Notes: generated by a model from the sequence alone, not told the origin. Shown: positions 50,679 to 59,216, counted from the first letter of the stretch. The stretch is DNA of 64,000 nt from Bradyrhizobium jicamae (GCF_018130695.1 NZ_JAFCJX010000025.1:58444-122443), one strand, 5' to 3'. Program-made: numbers and translations.

Positions 50679-52247
50679 TCACTGCACGCCGTATTCGGCA
50701 AATTCCTTGACGATGTTCGGATCCATCGCCTTGGCGTTGGCGATGTCGAGGTCGCCCTCGGCAGTCGAGCCGTTGCGCTTCTTGGCGAGGCCGCGTCCGT
50801 AGAGCGAGGAGGTCAATCGCGGGTTGATCTTCAGCGCCGCATCGAAATCGGCGATGGCATTTTTGTTCTGGCCGCTCTTCAGGTTCATCAGGCCGCGGCT
50901 GTCGAGAGCATCGACGAAATTCGGGCGCAGCCGCAGCGCCTCGTTGCAATCCTTCAACGCCGCCTGCAGGTCGCCGATCACGGTGCGGGCCCAGCAGCGA
51001 TTGTTGTAGGCCTCGACGTCCTTCGGGTTCAGCCTCAGCGAATTGGAGAAATCCTTGATCGCGAGGTCATAGGCGCCCTTGCTGGCGTAGACCTGGCCGC
51101 GGCGGTACAGCGCTGCCGCATCGTCGGGGTTCAACTCCAGCTTGCCCGTCAGGCCCTTGATGGTCGGATCGTCGGCCAGCGCCAGTGCTTCCTTGGTCGG
51201 CGCCGGGGAGGGCTGCAGCACGGGCGGAACCGGCGGCGGGGGCGGCGGCAGTGCGATATCGGCGGGCTTGGAGGAGGGCTGCGGCGTCGGGGGCGCGGGC
51301 GGCGGTGCCGGAGGCGCAGCGGTGGTCTTGGCCGGCGTCGGCGCCGCGGTTGGCGTCGGTGTGGGCGTCGGCGCCGTGGACTGCACCGGCGGTGGGGCTG
51401 GCGGTGCCGGCGGGGCAGGGGGCGCAGGAGTTGGGGCGAGGTTCGCCTGGGTCTGTGACGGTCCTGGCGGGGTTGCGCCCGACGGCCGCGCCGCGCCGCC
51501 CGGGATGAAGGAGAAATCCTCGGCCAGCGAGGACGAGATCCACGGCACCTGCTCCTGGCGCGAGGCGCGGGTGACGCCGACGCGGGTGCGGTTCAGCGTC
51601 TCCTCAGCCATCAGGTCGGGAGTGCGGATTTCCTTGAGCAGTTCCTGCACGAACAGGCTGCGGTCGCTGCCATTGTCTGAAATGACCGAGGACAGCGCGG
51701 CGGAATACATCACCAGCGTGCCGTTCGGGGCGATGACCGGCGCGAGCCCCGCCGAGAAGCTGCGGAAGCGGCGTTCGAACGGATTGCGCCTGGAGGCGTC
51801 GATCAAGGCGATCTTCACGCCGGCGCCGCGGCTGTTGATCTCGCCCAGCACGGTCTCGAGGCTGATCCCGTCGCGGCGGACGTCGGGCTCGGCCCAGATC
51901 TGGGCGTCGACCGGGATCATGTAGCTCTGACGGTTGGACTGGATGCCGTAGCCGGAGAAGAAGATCAGCGCGACCGAGCCCTGCTTGATCTTGCCGTAGA
52001 GCTTCTCGAAGGCGCGGCGCATGCCGTCGCCGGTCAGGTTCTCGCCGACCTCGACATTGAAGCCGTCGCGCTTCAGCTCGTCGGCGACCTGGCGGGCGTC
52101 GTTGATCGGCTCCTTCAGCGGCGCGTCGGCATCGGGATATTTGGCATTGCCGATCACCAGCGCAAAGCGCTCGCCGGCGGCATGGGCTGGAGCGTTCGAG
52201 ACGATCGCAAAAATCAACGAGGCAAGCAGGGCAAGGCGGATTTTCAT
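50679..52247 (-). CDS. Caspase-fold protein with substituted catalytic residues, Pro-rich linker and TPRs
   Basis: A 522-residue secreted protein. Signal peptide about 1-23 (LALLASLIFAIVSNAPAHA), a caspase-type domain (about 26-250), a proline-rich linker (about 255-360, many APPAPP repeats) and three to four TPRs (about 370-500; AALYRRGQVYASKGAYDLAIKDFSNSLRLNP). The catalytic pair is replaced by Tyr100 (IFFSGYGIQ) and Ser152 (IDASRRNPF), as in its paralogue at 29065. No cysteine peptidase activity is expected; TPRs suggest a scaffold or partner-binding role. GC-typical gene. No operon partner. Confidence 0.88.
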   Translation of the reverse strand: MKIRLALLASLIFAIVSNAPAHAAGERFALVIGNAKYPDADAPLKEPINDARQVADELKRDGFNVEVGENLTGDGMRRAFEKLYGKIKQGSVALIFFSGYGIQSNRQSYMIPVDAQIWAEPDVRRDGISLETVLGEINSRGAGVKIALIDASRRNPFERRFRSFSAGLAPVIAPNGTLVMYSAALSSVISDNGSDRSLFVQELLKEIRTPDLMAEETLNRTRVGVTRASRQEQVPWISSSLAEDFSFIPGGAARPSGATPPGPSQTQANLAPTPAPPAPPAPPAPPPVQSTAPTPTPTPTAAPTPAKTTAAPPAPPPAPPTPQPSSKPADIALPPPPPPVPPVLQPSPAPTKEALALADDPTIKGLTGKLELNPDDAAALYRRGQVYASKGAYDLAIKDFSNSLRLNPKDVEAYNNRCWARTVIGDLQAALKDCNEALRLRPNFVDALDSRGLMNLKSGQNKNAIADFDAALKINPRLTSSLYGRGLAKKRNGSTAEGDLDIANAKAMDPNIVKEFAEYGVQ

Positions 52248-52500
52248 GATCGCAGCAATCCAGATCGCAACATTCCAGCTGAAATGGCGCCGATCTCGAG
52301 CTTGCGCCGCGGCGACCTTACTCTACGGAAAACCCATTATCAAACCGCCGTCAGACCCCGTCAACCGCTTGCGATGTCGTCATTAATTGCGACAATTGAG
52401 CGCGACGAATGGTTTCGCCGCTGCGGAATAACCGATGGGATGGTGAGGCTCGCGGTCAAGGACGTGCAGCTGATGGTTGCAGGTTCCCGCGGGCTTGTAA

Positions 52501-52516
52501 TGTGACTGCTCTCACA
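52501..52516 (+). promoter_or_regulatory. CRP/FNR-type binding site
   Basis: TGTGACTGCTCTCACA is a perfect TGTGA-N6-TCACA palindrome. It lies 42 bp upstream of the lactonase-like gene (start 52559) and 254 bp from the start of the divergent caspase-fold gene (52247). The rest of 52248-52558 shows no gene. Confidence 0.6.
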
Positions 52517-52558
52517 TAGAGTGCGGGCACCGGTCCAACAGCAACAAGAGCGATACCG

Positions 52559-53365
52559 ATGGGAAACGCCTACGAGATCTACGCGCTGCGCTACGCGACG
52601 ATGTCGCCCCGCACCCCCCACATGAATTTCCTCGTCCCCGATCCGCATGATTCGACCGCGCAGGATCTCGACTATTTCGTCTGGCTGGTTCGTGGCCAGG
52701 GACGCGATATCCTGGTCGACACCGGCTTCAACGCCGAGGAAGCGAAGCTGCGCGCCCGCAAGCTGACGCTCAATCCGGTCGACGCGCTGGAGAAGTTCGG
52801 CGTCGGCGCGGCGTCGATCAAGGACGTCATCGTCACTCATCTGCATTACGACCACGCCGGTAATCTCGATCGTTTTCCGAACGCGCGCTTTCATCTGCAG
52901 GAACGCGAGATGAGCTACGCGACCGGCCGCTGTATGTGCAACGGCATGCTGCGCCATCCGTTCTCGGTCGAGCACGTCACGACGATGGTGCGCCATGTCT
53001 ATGGCGAGCGGGTCACGTTCTATTCCGGCGACGGCGAGGTCGCGCCTGGCATCACCGTGCATCGCGTCGGCGGCCATTCCGATGGCCTGCAGGTGGTGCG
53101 GGTCGAGACTGCGCGCGGTCCCGTGGTGCTCGCCTCCGACGCTGCGCATTACTACGCGAACCTGCAGAAGCGCAGCCCGTTCCCGATCGTCTACAATGTC
53201 GGCGACATGGCGAGCGGCTGGGAGACCGTCGAGCGTCTCGCCGGCCATCCCGACCGCTTCATCCCCGGCCATGATCCGATCGTGAGCGAGATCTATCCGC
53301 GCGCCAGCGACAAGGTCGATGCGTTCGCGCTGCATCTGGCGCCGTCGCGGTCGTTTGCGAAGTAG
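52559..53365 (+). CDS. Metallo-beta-lactamase-fold hydrolase, N-acyl-homoserine-lactonase-like
   Basis: A 268-residue MBL-fold enzyme. Metal ligands: HLHYDH (H94, H96, D98, H99) in IVTHLHYDHAGN, His in VGGHSDGLQ, Asp in VLASDAAHYYA, and the last His in IPGHDP. The sequence and length fit the AttM/AiiA AHL-lactonase group, which opens the lactone ring of homoserine lactone signals; other members act on different lactones or esters. AAGAG precedes the ATG and a CRP-type box lies 42 bp upstream. It is followed by a 6PGDH-type dehydrogenase gene. Confidence 0.85.
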   Translation: MGNAYEIYALRYATMSPRTPHMNFLVPDPHDSTAQDLDYFVWLVRGQGRDILVDTGFNAEEAKLRARKLTLNPVDALEKFGVGAASIKDVIVTHLHYDHAGNLDRFPNARFHLQEREMSYATGRCMCNGMLRHPFSVEHVTTMVRHVYGERVTFYSGDGEVAPGITVHRVGGHSDGLQVVRVETARGPVVLASDAAHYYANLQKRSPFPIVYNVGDMASGWETVERLAGHPDRFIPGHDPIVSEIYPRASDKVDAFALHLAPSRSFAK

Positions 53366-53367
53366 CA

Positions 53368-53419
53368 TAGCGTTTTCGAGCGAAGTGGCCTCCGGTTCGC
53401 GTGAAGAAAACGCGTCAAA
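53368..53419 (+). repeat. GCGTTTTCGAGCGAAGTGG intergenic repeat (copy 2)
   Basis: AGCGTTTTCGAGCGAAGTGG...CCGGTTCGCGTG then AAAACGCGTCAAAA, nearly the same as 24889-24939. The arms GCGTTTTC and GAAAACGC pair. It fills the gap between the lactonase-like and dehydrogenase genes. Confidence 0.75.
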
Positions 53420-53431
53420 AGAAGAATCTCC

Positions 53432-54313
53432 ATGTCCGACACCAAAGCTCTCGGCTTCATCGGCCTCGGCGTGATGGGCGAGCCGATCTGCCGCAACCTC
53501 GTCAAGAAGAGCGGCAAGCGCGTGCTGGCCTTCGATCTCGCCGCCGAGCCGTTGCAGCGGCTGCACGAAGAAGGAGCGTATGTTGCAGGCTCGGTTGCGA
53601 CCCTCATCAGGGTATGCGATGTCGTGTTCCTCTGCCTGCCCAGCGCAAAGCACGTGCGCGCGGTGTTCGAGGGCGACGGTATCCTGCGCAACATCAGAAG
53701 CGGCCAGATCGTGATCGATCTCGGCACCTCCTCCGTCAGTCAGACGCGCGACTTCGCAAAACAACTGCGGACCAAGGGCGCTTCATGGATCGACGCGCCG
53801 ATCGCGCGCACGCGGCAGGCGGCGCAGGACGGTACGCTCAGCGTCATGGTTGGCACGACGGCTGCGCTCTATGCCACAATCGAGCCGCTGATCCGCTGCT
53901 TTGCGTCAGATGTCACCCATTGCGGTGATGTCGGCGCGGGGCAGGTGACGAAAATCCTGAACAACATGGTGCTGTTCGAGACCGTCAACGCGCTGGCCGA
54001 GGCGGTCGCGGTGGCGAAGCGTAACGGCGTCGATCCAAAGCTGCTGCTGGAAACCCTGTCGAAAGGCTCCGCCGACAGCTTTGCGCTGCGCAATCACGGC
54101 CTGAAGGCGATCGTGCCGGGCGTGTTTCCGGAGCGGGCGTTCTCGACCGACTATGCGCTGAAGGATCTGTCCTACGCGCTGGAGCTCGCCGCTGACGCCG
54201 GCATCAAAATCCGCGGCGCCGAGCTGGTCGGCACCATCCTGCAGGAGGCGATCGATGCGGGCTCGAAGGACAATTATTTCCCGGTGATCGCGAAGCATAT
54301 CGACAAGGCATGA
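53432..54313 (+). CDS. 3-hydroxyisobutyrate dehydrogenase-family NAD(P)-dependent oxidoreductase
   Basis: A 293-residue beta-hydroxyacid dehydrogenase. N-terminal Rossmann glycine loop LGFIGLGVMGEPICRNL, substrate motif DAPIARTRQAAQDGTLSVMVGTT, and catalytic Lys in the GAGQVTKILNNM motif (GxGxxxK). The family reduces tartronate semialdehyde, 3-hydroxyisobutyrate, glyoxylate or succinic semialdehyde; the exact substrate is unknown. The lactonase-like gene is just upstream on the same strand, separated by a repeat, so a joint pathway is possible but unproven. Confidence 0.88.
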   Translation: MSDTKALGFIGLGVMGEPICRNLVKKSGKRVLAFDLAAEPLQRLHEEGAYVAGSVATLIRVCDVVFLCLPSAKHVRAVFEGDGILRNIRSGQIVIDLGTSSVSQTRDFAKQLRTKGASWIDAPIARTRQAAQDGTLSVMVGTTAALYATIEPLIRCFASDVTHCGDVGAGQVTKILNNMVLFETVNALAEAVAVAKRNGVDPKLLLETLSKGSADSFALRNHGLKAIVPGVFPERAFSTDYALKDLSYALELAADAGIKIRGAELVGTILQEAIDAGSKDNYFPVIAKHIDKA

Positions 54314-54371
54314 TGCCGCCGCGTGGGGCGGATGGGCCGACACGTACCATCCGCCGCCAGAGAGTCGTGGC

Positions 54372-54593
54372 TCAGGATCGTCCGGCCGGTGACGACAGGC
54401 CACGCGTCCCCTGATAGGACCAGGCGGGGGTCTTCGGCACATAGGCAGCGTTGCTGTTGAGGACGTTTTCGTTCAGGACGATCGGCGCCGGCTTGACCGC
54501 CTTGCGGCTCGATCTGCTGCCGGCCTGAGCGACCGACGCTGTGGCAACGGATGCGATCGCAGCGATTGCGATAAGCGACTTGAGTGCGGGCAT
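54372..54593 (-). CDS. Small secreted protein of unknown function
   Basis: A 73-residue precursor with a signal peptide (SLIAIAAIASVATASVAQA, about 5-24). The mature part is short (GSRSSRKAVKPAPIVLNENVLNSNAAYVPKTPAWSYQGT), without Cys and without known family. GGAG about 8 bp upstream supports the start at 54593. Orphan; possibly a small envelope protein. Confidence 0.66.
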   Translation of the reverse strand: MPALKSLIAIAAIASVATASVAQAGSRSSRKAVKPAPIVLNENVLNSNAAYVPKTPAWSYQGTRGLSSPAGRS

Positions 54594-54848
54594 GTGGGTT
54601 CTCCGTCTGTTGCATGGCGCGACCAATGGCGCCGGTGGTACAACCATGCGCGCGCCGGCATGCGGACTGAAATATCGTTTGGCTGTCGTCGCGATAGCCG
54701 CGCGCTATGCGGGCGTGTCGACGAGCCGCGATGACGTGATGTGCTTCGGTCTGTTCGCAGGGCAGTCATGCGCTGCGTCAGTTGACCGCACCTGATGTTA
54801 CCGGCACGGTGCGGGCGCAGTCCCGCCCGCACCTATTCCTTATTCCAC

Positions 54849-55751
54849 ATGTTTACGATCGCCTCGCTCTGGATTCCCTTCACCATCATTGCCGCGTCCG
54901 GCCAGGTCGCGCGCAATGCGATGCAGCGGCATTTGACCGGCCCGCTCGGGACCTGGGGCGCGACCAATATCCGCTTCCTGTTCGGCCTGCCGTTCTCGGT
55001 GGTGTTCTTTGCCGTCGCCGTGATCGCGACCGGCGATCACGTGCCGTGGCCGACGGCGTCGTTCTGGCCCTGGCTGATCCTCGGCGCGCTCAGCCAGATC
55101 GTCGGCACCGGGCTGATGCTGCTGGCGATGAACGACCACTCCTTCGTGGTGACCACGGCCTACATGAAGACCGAGGCGATCCAGACCGCGATCTTCGGCT
55201 TTATTTTCCTCGGCGATCATCTGACCACGATGAAAGTGGTCGCGATCCTGATCGCGACTGTTGGCGTTGTCATCACCGCGCTCAGGCCCGGCGGCAGCAC
55301 CAAGGGCTATGCCGACCTGCGGCCGACCGTGCTCGGCCTCGGCGCCGCCGCGGTGTTCGCGCTCTCTGCGATCGGATTCCGCGGCGCCATCATCACGGTG
55401 CCGGGCGTGTCGTTCGTGACGGCGGCCTCCTACACGCTGGTGTTCGGCCTGTTCGTGCAGACGCTGATCCTGTCGGTTTATCTGCTGCTGCGCGCGCCCG
55501 AGGTGCTCTGGAAAATCCTCAAGCTGTGGCGGCCCTCGATGTTCGCCGGCTTCATGGGCGCGTTCTCGTCGCAGTTCTGGTTCCTGGCGTTTGCGCTGAC
55601 GGCCGCCGCCAATGTGCGCACGCTGGCCCTGGTCGAGGTGCTGTTCGCGCAGGGCGTGGCCTATTTCTCGCTCAAGCAGCCGTTCTCGAGCCGCGAGCTC
55701 ACCGGCATCATCCTGATCGTGATCGGTGTCGCGCTGCTCGTCGCCGCCTGA
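54849..55751 (+). CDS. EamA-family DMT transporter
   Basis: About 300-residue inner-membrane transporter with about ten TM segments. Start IASLWIPFTIIAASGQVARNAMQRHL; also ALSQIVGTGLMLLAMNDHSFVVTTAYMKTEAIQTAIFGFIFLGD and the second-half LALVEVLFAQGVAYFSLKQPFSSRELTGIILIVIGVALL. Substrate unknown. The start is unclear: ATG at 54849 or 54795, both without a clear ribosome site. Convergent with the next DMT gene. Confidence 0.85.
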   Translation: MFTIASLWIPFTIIAASGQVARNAMQRHLTGPLGTWGATNIRFLFGLPFSVVFFAVAVIATGDHVPWPTASFWPWLILGALSQIVGTGLMLLAMNDHSFVVTTAYMKTEAIQTAIFGFIFLGDHLTTMKVVAILIATVGVVITALRPGGSTKGYADLRPTVLGLGAAAVFALSAIGFRGAIITVPGVSFVTAASYTLVFGLFVQTLILSVYLLLRAPEVLWKILKLWRPSMFAGFMGAFSSQFWFLAFALTAAANVRTLALVEVLFAQGVAYFSLKQPFSSRELTGIILIVIGVALLVAA

Positions 55752-55761
55752 TCTCTTTTGT

Positions 55762-55811
55762 TTGACGCGTTTTCTTGACGCGAACCGGTTCCCACTTCGC
55801 CTGAAAACGCT
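55762..55811 (-). repeat. GCGTTTTCGAGCGAAGTGG intergenic repeat (copy 3, inverted)
   Basis: Complement of AGCGTTTTCAGGCGAAGTGG and CCGGTTCGCGTCAAGAAAACGCG. Inverted copy of 24889 and 53368, between convergent DMT genes, and it overlaps the last codon of the downstream minus-strand gene. Confidence 0.75.
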
Positions 55812-56238
55812 ACCCCTTCGCGGCAATGAGCACGGCGCCGGCCGAGATCAGCGCGATCCCGATCCAGCCATAGAGCGAGGGCCGCTCGCCGAGGAAGACG
55901 ACGCCGAACAGCGCCACCAGCACGACGCTCAGCTTGTCGATCGGCGCGACCAGCGTCGCCGGCCCGAGCTTGAGCGCGCGGAAATAACAGATCCAGGATG
56001 CGCCGGTGCCGAGCCCGGACAGCAGCAGGAACAGCCAGCTCTTGCCCGAGATCGGTCCTGCCTGCGTGATTTGTCCGGTCGCGAACAGGATCGCCGACAG
56101 CGTGACCAGAACGATCACAGTGCGGATCAGGGTTGCGAGATCGGAGTTGAGGCCCTCGACGCCGACCTTGGCGAAGATCGCGGTGAGAGCAGCGAAGACG
56201 GCGGAAAAGAACGCCCAGAGCTGCCAGGACGCGGTCAA
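55810..56238 (-). CDS. Short EamA-family transporter (single domain)
   Basis: A 142-residue protein with about 4-5 TM segments, half the length of normal DMT permeases. LWAFFSAVFAALTAIFAKVGVEGLNSDLATLIRTVIVLV and the C-terminal LVAPIDKLSVVLVALFGVVFLGERPSLYGWIGIALISAGAVLIA are typical of the short EamA group thought to act as dimers. Starts with TTG overlapping the DUF1178 stop (TTGA). Part of the DUF1178, nitrilase, glutaredoxin, ComF group. Confidence 0.82.
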   Translation of the reverse strand: MTASWQLWAFFSAVFAALTAIFAKVGVEGLNSDLATLIRTVIVLVTLSAILFATGQITQAGPISGKSWLFLLLSGLGTGASWICYFRALKLGPATLVAPIDKLSVVLVALFGVVFLGERPSLYGWIGIALISAGAVLIAAKG

Positions 56239-56720
56239 TTCCTGTCTTCCGGCAGCGTCGGCAGCGGTGAGACCTCGACGCCTTCCTCGATCAGCGCGCG
56301 GGCCTCTTCCGGCGAGGCCTCGCCGTAGATCGGGCGATGCTCGATGTCGCCGTAATGCATCTTGCGGGCTTCGTTGGGGAAGCGGTCGCCGACATTGTCG
56401 GCGGTCTTGACGATGTGGTCGCGCAGCTCTTTCAGCTTGGCGCGCAGCTCGCGCTCCGGCGCCATCATCAGCGCGGTCGATTCGTTGGCAACCTCAGTAG
56501 GCGCGGGCGTCGCCGCCGCCGCTGCCGGCGGCTCTGGCGCGCGGCCGCGGCCCTTCTTGCCGATGATCCGTGGCGCCATGATCGCGCGCTCGACCTTGGC
56601 CGAGCCGCAGGACGGGCAATTGATCAGGTGACGGCGCTCCTGCGTTTCATAGGCCGACGAGCTCTGGAACCAGCTCTCGAACTCATGGCCTTGTTCGCAG
56701 CGGAGCGTGTAGCGGATCAT
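56235..56720 (-). CDS. DUF1178-family protein
   Basis: A 161-residue protein beginning MIRYTLRCEQGHEFESWFQSSSAY, with a zinc-ribbon-like CEQGH...CPSCGSAKVER. The body holds a Pro/Ala linker and the helical ERELRAKLKELRDHIVKTADNVGDRFPNEARKMHYGDIEHRPIYGEASPEEARALIEEGVEV. Widespread in Alphaproteobacteria, function unknown. Overlaps its neighbours (nitrilase start side and the short DMT). Confidence 0.88.
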   Translation of the reverse strand: MIRYTLRCEQGHEFESWFQSSSAYETQERRHLINCPSCGSAKVERAIMAPRIIGKKGRGRAPEPPAAAAATPAPTEVANESTALMMAPERELRAKLKELRDHIVKTADNVGDRFPNEARKMHYGDIEHRPIYGEASPEEARALIEEGVEVSPLPTLPEDRN

Positions 56721-57595
56721 GCCGAGCCCCGCACGAGATGCAGATGCTCAGGTCCCGCCTTGGGATCGGCGATGCCGAAGCGGCGGCCGTGCTGCAGGGA
56801 TGGAATGGTTTTCCGCGCGGTCTCGACCTTGGCGGTGTCGATCTCGGCCAGGAACACGCCCGGCTCGACGCCGCCCTCGGCGAGGATGTCGCCCCAGGGC
56901 GAGATGATCAGCGAATGGCCGAAGGTCTCGCGCTTGTTCTCGTGCAGGCCGGCCTGCGCTGCGGCGAACACAAAGCAGCCGGTCTCGATCGCGCGCGAGC
57001 GCAGCAGCGTGTGCCAATGCGCTTCGCCGGTCTTGCGGGTGAAGGCCGAGGGGACGGTGAGGAAGGACGCGCCGGCTTCGGCGAGCGCGCGATAGAGCGC
57101 CGGGAAGCGCACGTCATAGCAGATCGTCAGCCCGATCCGGCCCCAAGGCAGGTCGGAGATCACGGCGGTCTCGCCGGGCTGGTAGTTCGCCGATTCGCGG
57201 TAGCTTTCGCCGCCGGGCAGATCGATGTCGAACATGTGGATCTTGTCGTAGCTCGCCAGGAGGTTGCCATCGGGGGCAATAAGAAACGAGCGGTTCACCG
57301 CCTTCTCCGGCGAAAAGCGCAGCGCCAGCGAGCCGATGTGGAGATGGATCTTCAGTTCCGCCGCCAGCGCGCGGTAGGCCTTCAGCGATTTGTCGTCCTC
57401 TTCGCTGGCCAGATGCTCGAACAGCGCCTTGCGGTTCAGCTGCATCATGTTGCTCACCTCGGGGGTGAGCACGTAATCGGCGCCTTGTGCCGCCGCCTCG
57501 CGGATCAGCCTGATGCCCTGTTCCAGGCTCGGCTCGGGCAACAGCCCGGTGCGCATCTGCACCATGGCGGCGGTGAAAGTGGTGTCTCCGCTCAT
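56717..57595 (-). CDS. Nitrilase-superfamily carbon-nitrogen hydrolase (Nit1/NIT2-like)
   Basis: A 292-residue C-N hydrolase. Catalytic triad Glu in TPEVSNM, Lys in YDKIHMFDID and Cys in TICYDVRFP. FGHSLIISPWGDIL and RRFGI are also typical. The Nit1/NIT2 group hydrolyses omega-amides or deaminated glutathione, which would fit the adjacent glutaredoxin gene. Start 57595 shares one base with the glutaredoxin stop (TGATG), giving translational coupling. Also overlaps DUF1178 by 4 bp. Confidence 0.9.
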   Translation of the reverse strand: MSGDTTFTAAMVQMRTGLLPEPSLEQGIRLIREAAAQGADYVLTPEVSNMMQLNRKALFEHLASEEDDKSLKAYRALAAELKIHLHIGSLALRFSPEKAVNRSFLIAPDGNLLASYDKIHMFDIDLPGGESYRESANYQPGETAVISDLPWGRIGLTICYDVRFPALYRALAEAGASFLTVPSAFTRKTGEAHWHTLLRSRAIETGCFVFAAAQAGLHENKRETFGHSLIISPWGDILAEGGVEPGVFLAEIDTAKVETARKTIPSLQHGRRFGIADPKAGPEHLHLVRGSA

Positions 57596-57882
57596 CAGGC
57601 GCCGCCTCCGGTTGCGAGCAGGCTGTCGAGCTTGCCTTCGCGGTCGAGCGCATAGAGCTCGTCGCAGCCGCCGACATGGGTCTGCCCGATGAAGATCTGC
57701 GGGAAGGTCGAGCCGGCGCCGGCGCGCTGATACATCTGGTCGCGGTAGGTCGGGTCGCTGGCGACGCTGAGTTCGGTGAACGCGGCGTTCTTGCGCGTCA
57801 ACAGCGACTTGGCCGCGGTGCAGTAGCCGCATCCGGGGCGGGTGTAGATTTCAATGGCAGCGGTCGTATTGGCAGCGGTCAT
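57595..57882 (-). CDS. grxC: Glutaredoxin 3
   Basis: A 95-residue dithiol glutaredoxin. Active site CGYC in YTRPGCGYCTAAKSLL, and the GSH-binding TFPQIFIG and GGCDELYALDREG motifs are present. The usual CPYC is replaced by CGYC, still dithiol. Coupled to the downstream nitrilase gene; upstream is ComF. Start 57882 chosen as the only ATG giving the standard length. Confidence 0.94.
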   Translation of the reverse strand: MTAANTTAAIEIYTRPGCGYCTAAKSLLTRKNAAFTELSVASDPTYRDQMYQRAGAGSTFPQIFIGQTHVGGCDELYALDREGKLDSLLATGGGA

Positions 57883-57913
57883 GGCGCGCTCGGTTAGCTC
57901 CTGATTTGACTGA

Positions 57914-58723
57914 TTATATGGTCGCGCGGTGGGTATCGACAACCCGGGCGAACACCAGCACGTCGACCTGCGCAGCCCTGGCCCGCAGCAATGCACGCGC
58001 GCAGGCATCCGTGGTGGCGCCGGAGGTCAGGACATCGTCGACCAGAATGACGCGACGGCCCTGAATATCGGCCTTGCGGTCGTCCGCGACCTTGAAAGCG
58101 CCCTGGACGTTGCTGGCGCGCTGCGCCCGCGACAGGCCGATCTGCTGTTCGGTGGCGCGGACCCGCAGCAGGGCTTCCGAGGCCACGGGAACGCCGCTTT
58201 GGCGCGAAATCACGCCCGCCAGCGCACCGGATTGGTTGTAGCGCCGGCTCCAGCCGCGCCGCCAATGCAGGGGAACCGGCACCAGCAGATCGGCGCCGTC
58301 GAGCAGTTCCTGCCCCGCCCGCGCCATCCAGCGGCCCATGGTCGGCGCCAGATCCGTGCGGTCCTGGTATTTCAGGGCATGCACCAGCGTGCGTGCGACA
58401 TCGTCATAGCGCACCGCGGCGCGAGCGCGCTGATAGGCCGGCGGATTGGCGATCGCCTCCATCGACAACAGCTCGGGCCCGGGATCGTAGACAAAGGGAA
58501 TGCCGAGCCGCGGGCAGAACGGCGGCGCGATGAACGACAATTTGGCCCAGCATTCCGCGCACACGCCCTCGCCATCCACCGGCTCGCGGCAGGCCACGCA
58601 CATTGTCGGCAGCGCAATGTCGAGCGCGAGGCGAGGAAGATGCGCGAAGGCGCTGCGGCAGGCACTCAACGCGCCGCGCAGGTGGCTGGCAAGGGAGCGT
58701 GGTGGCGAGGCCTCGGCGTCCAT
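57914..58723 (-). CDS. comF: ComF-family phosphoribosyltransferase-like protein
   Basis: A 269-residue protein with an N-terminal zinc-ribbon (CVACREPVDGEGVCAECWAKL) and a C-terminal PRTase domain with the PRPP loop VILVDDVLTSGATTDAC. ComF proteins take part in DNA uptake in some bacteria; in Alphaproteobacteria the role is uncertain. Located upstream of glutaredoxin, gap 31 bp. Confidence 0.9.
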   Translation of the reverse strand: MDAEASPPRSLASHLRGALSACRSAFAHLPRLALDIALPTMCVACREPVDGEGVCAECWAKLSFIAPPFCPRLGIPFVYDPGPELLSMEAIANPPAYQRARAAVRYDDVARTLVHALKYQDRTDLAPTMGRWMARAGQELLDGADLLVPVPLHWRRGWSRRYNQSGALAGVISRQSGVPVASEALLRVRATEQQIGLSRAQRASNVQGAFKVADDRKADIQGRRVILVDDVLTSGATTDACARALLRARAAQVDVLVFARVVDTHRATI

Positions 58724-58856
58724 GGGGCGAGGCTAGCGCCGGGGCGGAGATGGCTCAAGCGTCAGATTGTTGTTCTGGCGAAGGCATCGTGTGGCGCGAG
58801 TCGATCGTCTCGGATATAGCGAGAAGCCCGTTCAACCGTCGCTGGAGCGCCACAGG

Positions 58857-59177
58857 ATGATTACCTGCTACCTGCGTTATGAGGTCCCGCTGGGCAAGCT
58901 CGCCGAGTTCGAAACCTACGCTGCGATGTGGATCGAGCTGGTGCCGCGTTTCGGCGGGATTCATCACGGCTACTTCCTGCCGTCCGAGGGCGAGAGCGAC
59001 GTTGCGCTGGCGATGTTCAGTTTTCCGAGCTTTGCGGCCTACGAACAATATCGCAAGGATTCGGCCGCCGATCCGGACGTTCAGAAGGCGATCGACTTCG
59101 CCAAAGAAACGCACTGCTTCAAACGTTATGAACGGTCGTTCTTCCGGCCCTTGTTTCCGAAAACCGGTCCGGCGTAG
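58857..59177 (+). CDS. NIPSNAP-family protein
   Basis: A 106-residue protein of the ferredoxin-like alpha+beta NIPSNAP/dimeric alpha-beta barrel type: MITCYLRYEVPLGKLAEFETYAAMWIELVPRFGGIHHGYFLP and FPSFAAYEQYRKDSAADPDVQKAIDFAKETHCFKRYERSFFRPL in outline. Function unknown; relatives sometimes bind heme or small aromatic molecules. GGAG about 9 bp upstream of the ATG (58857). Divergent from ComF. Confidence 0.85.
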   Translation: MITCYLRYEVPLGKLAEFETYAAMWIELVPRFGGIHHGYFLPSEGESDVALAMFSFPSFAAYEQYRKDSAADPDVQKAIDFAKETHCFKRYERSFFRPLFPKTGPA

Positions 59178-59216
59178 CGCCTTGCCAGCGTCGGTCGCGC
59201 GGCGTAACCAGCGCCC

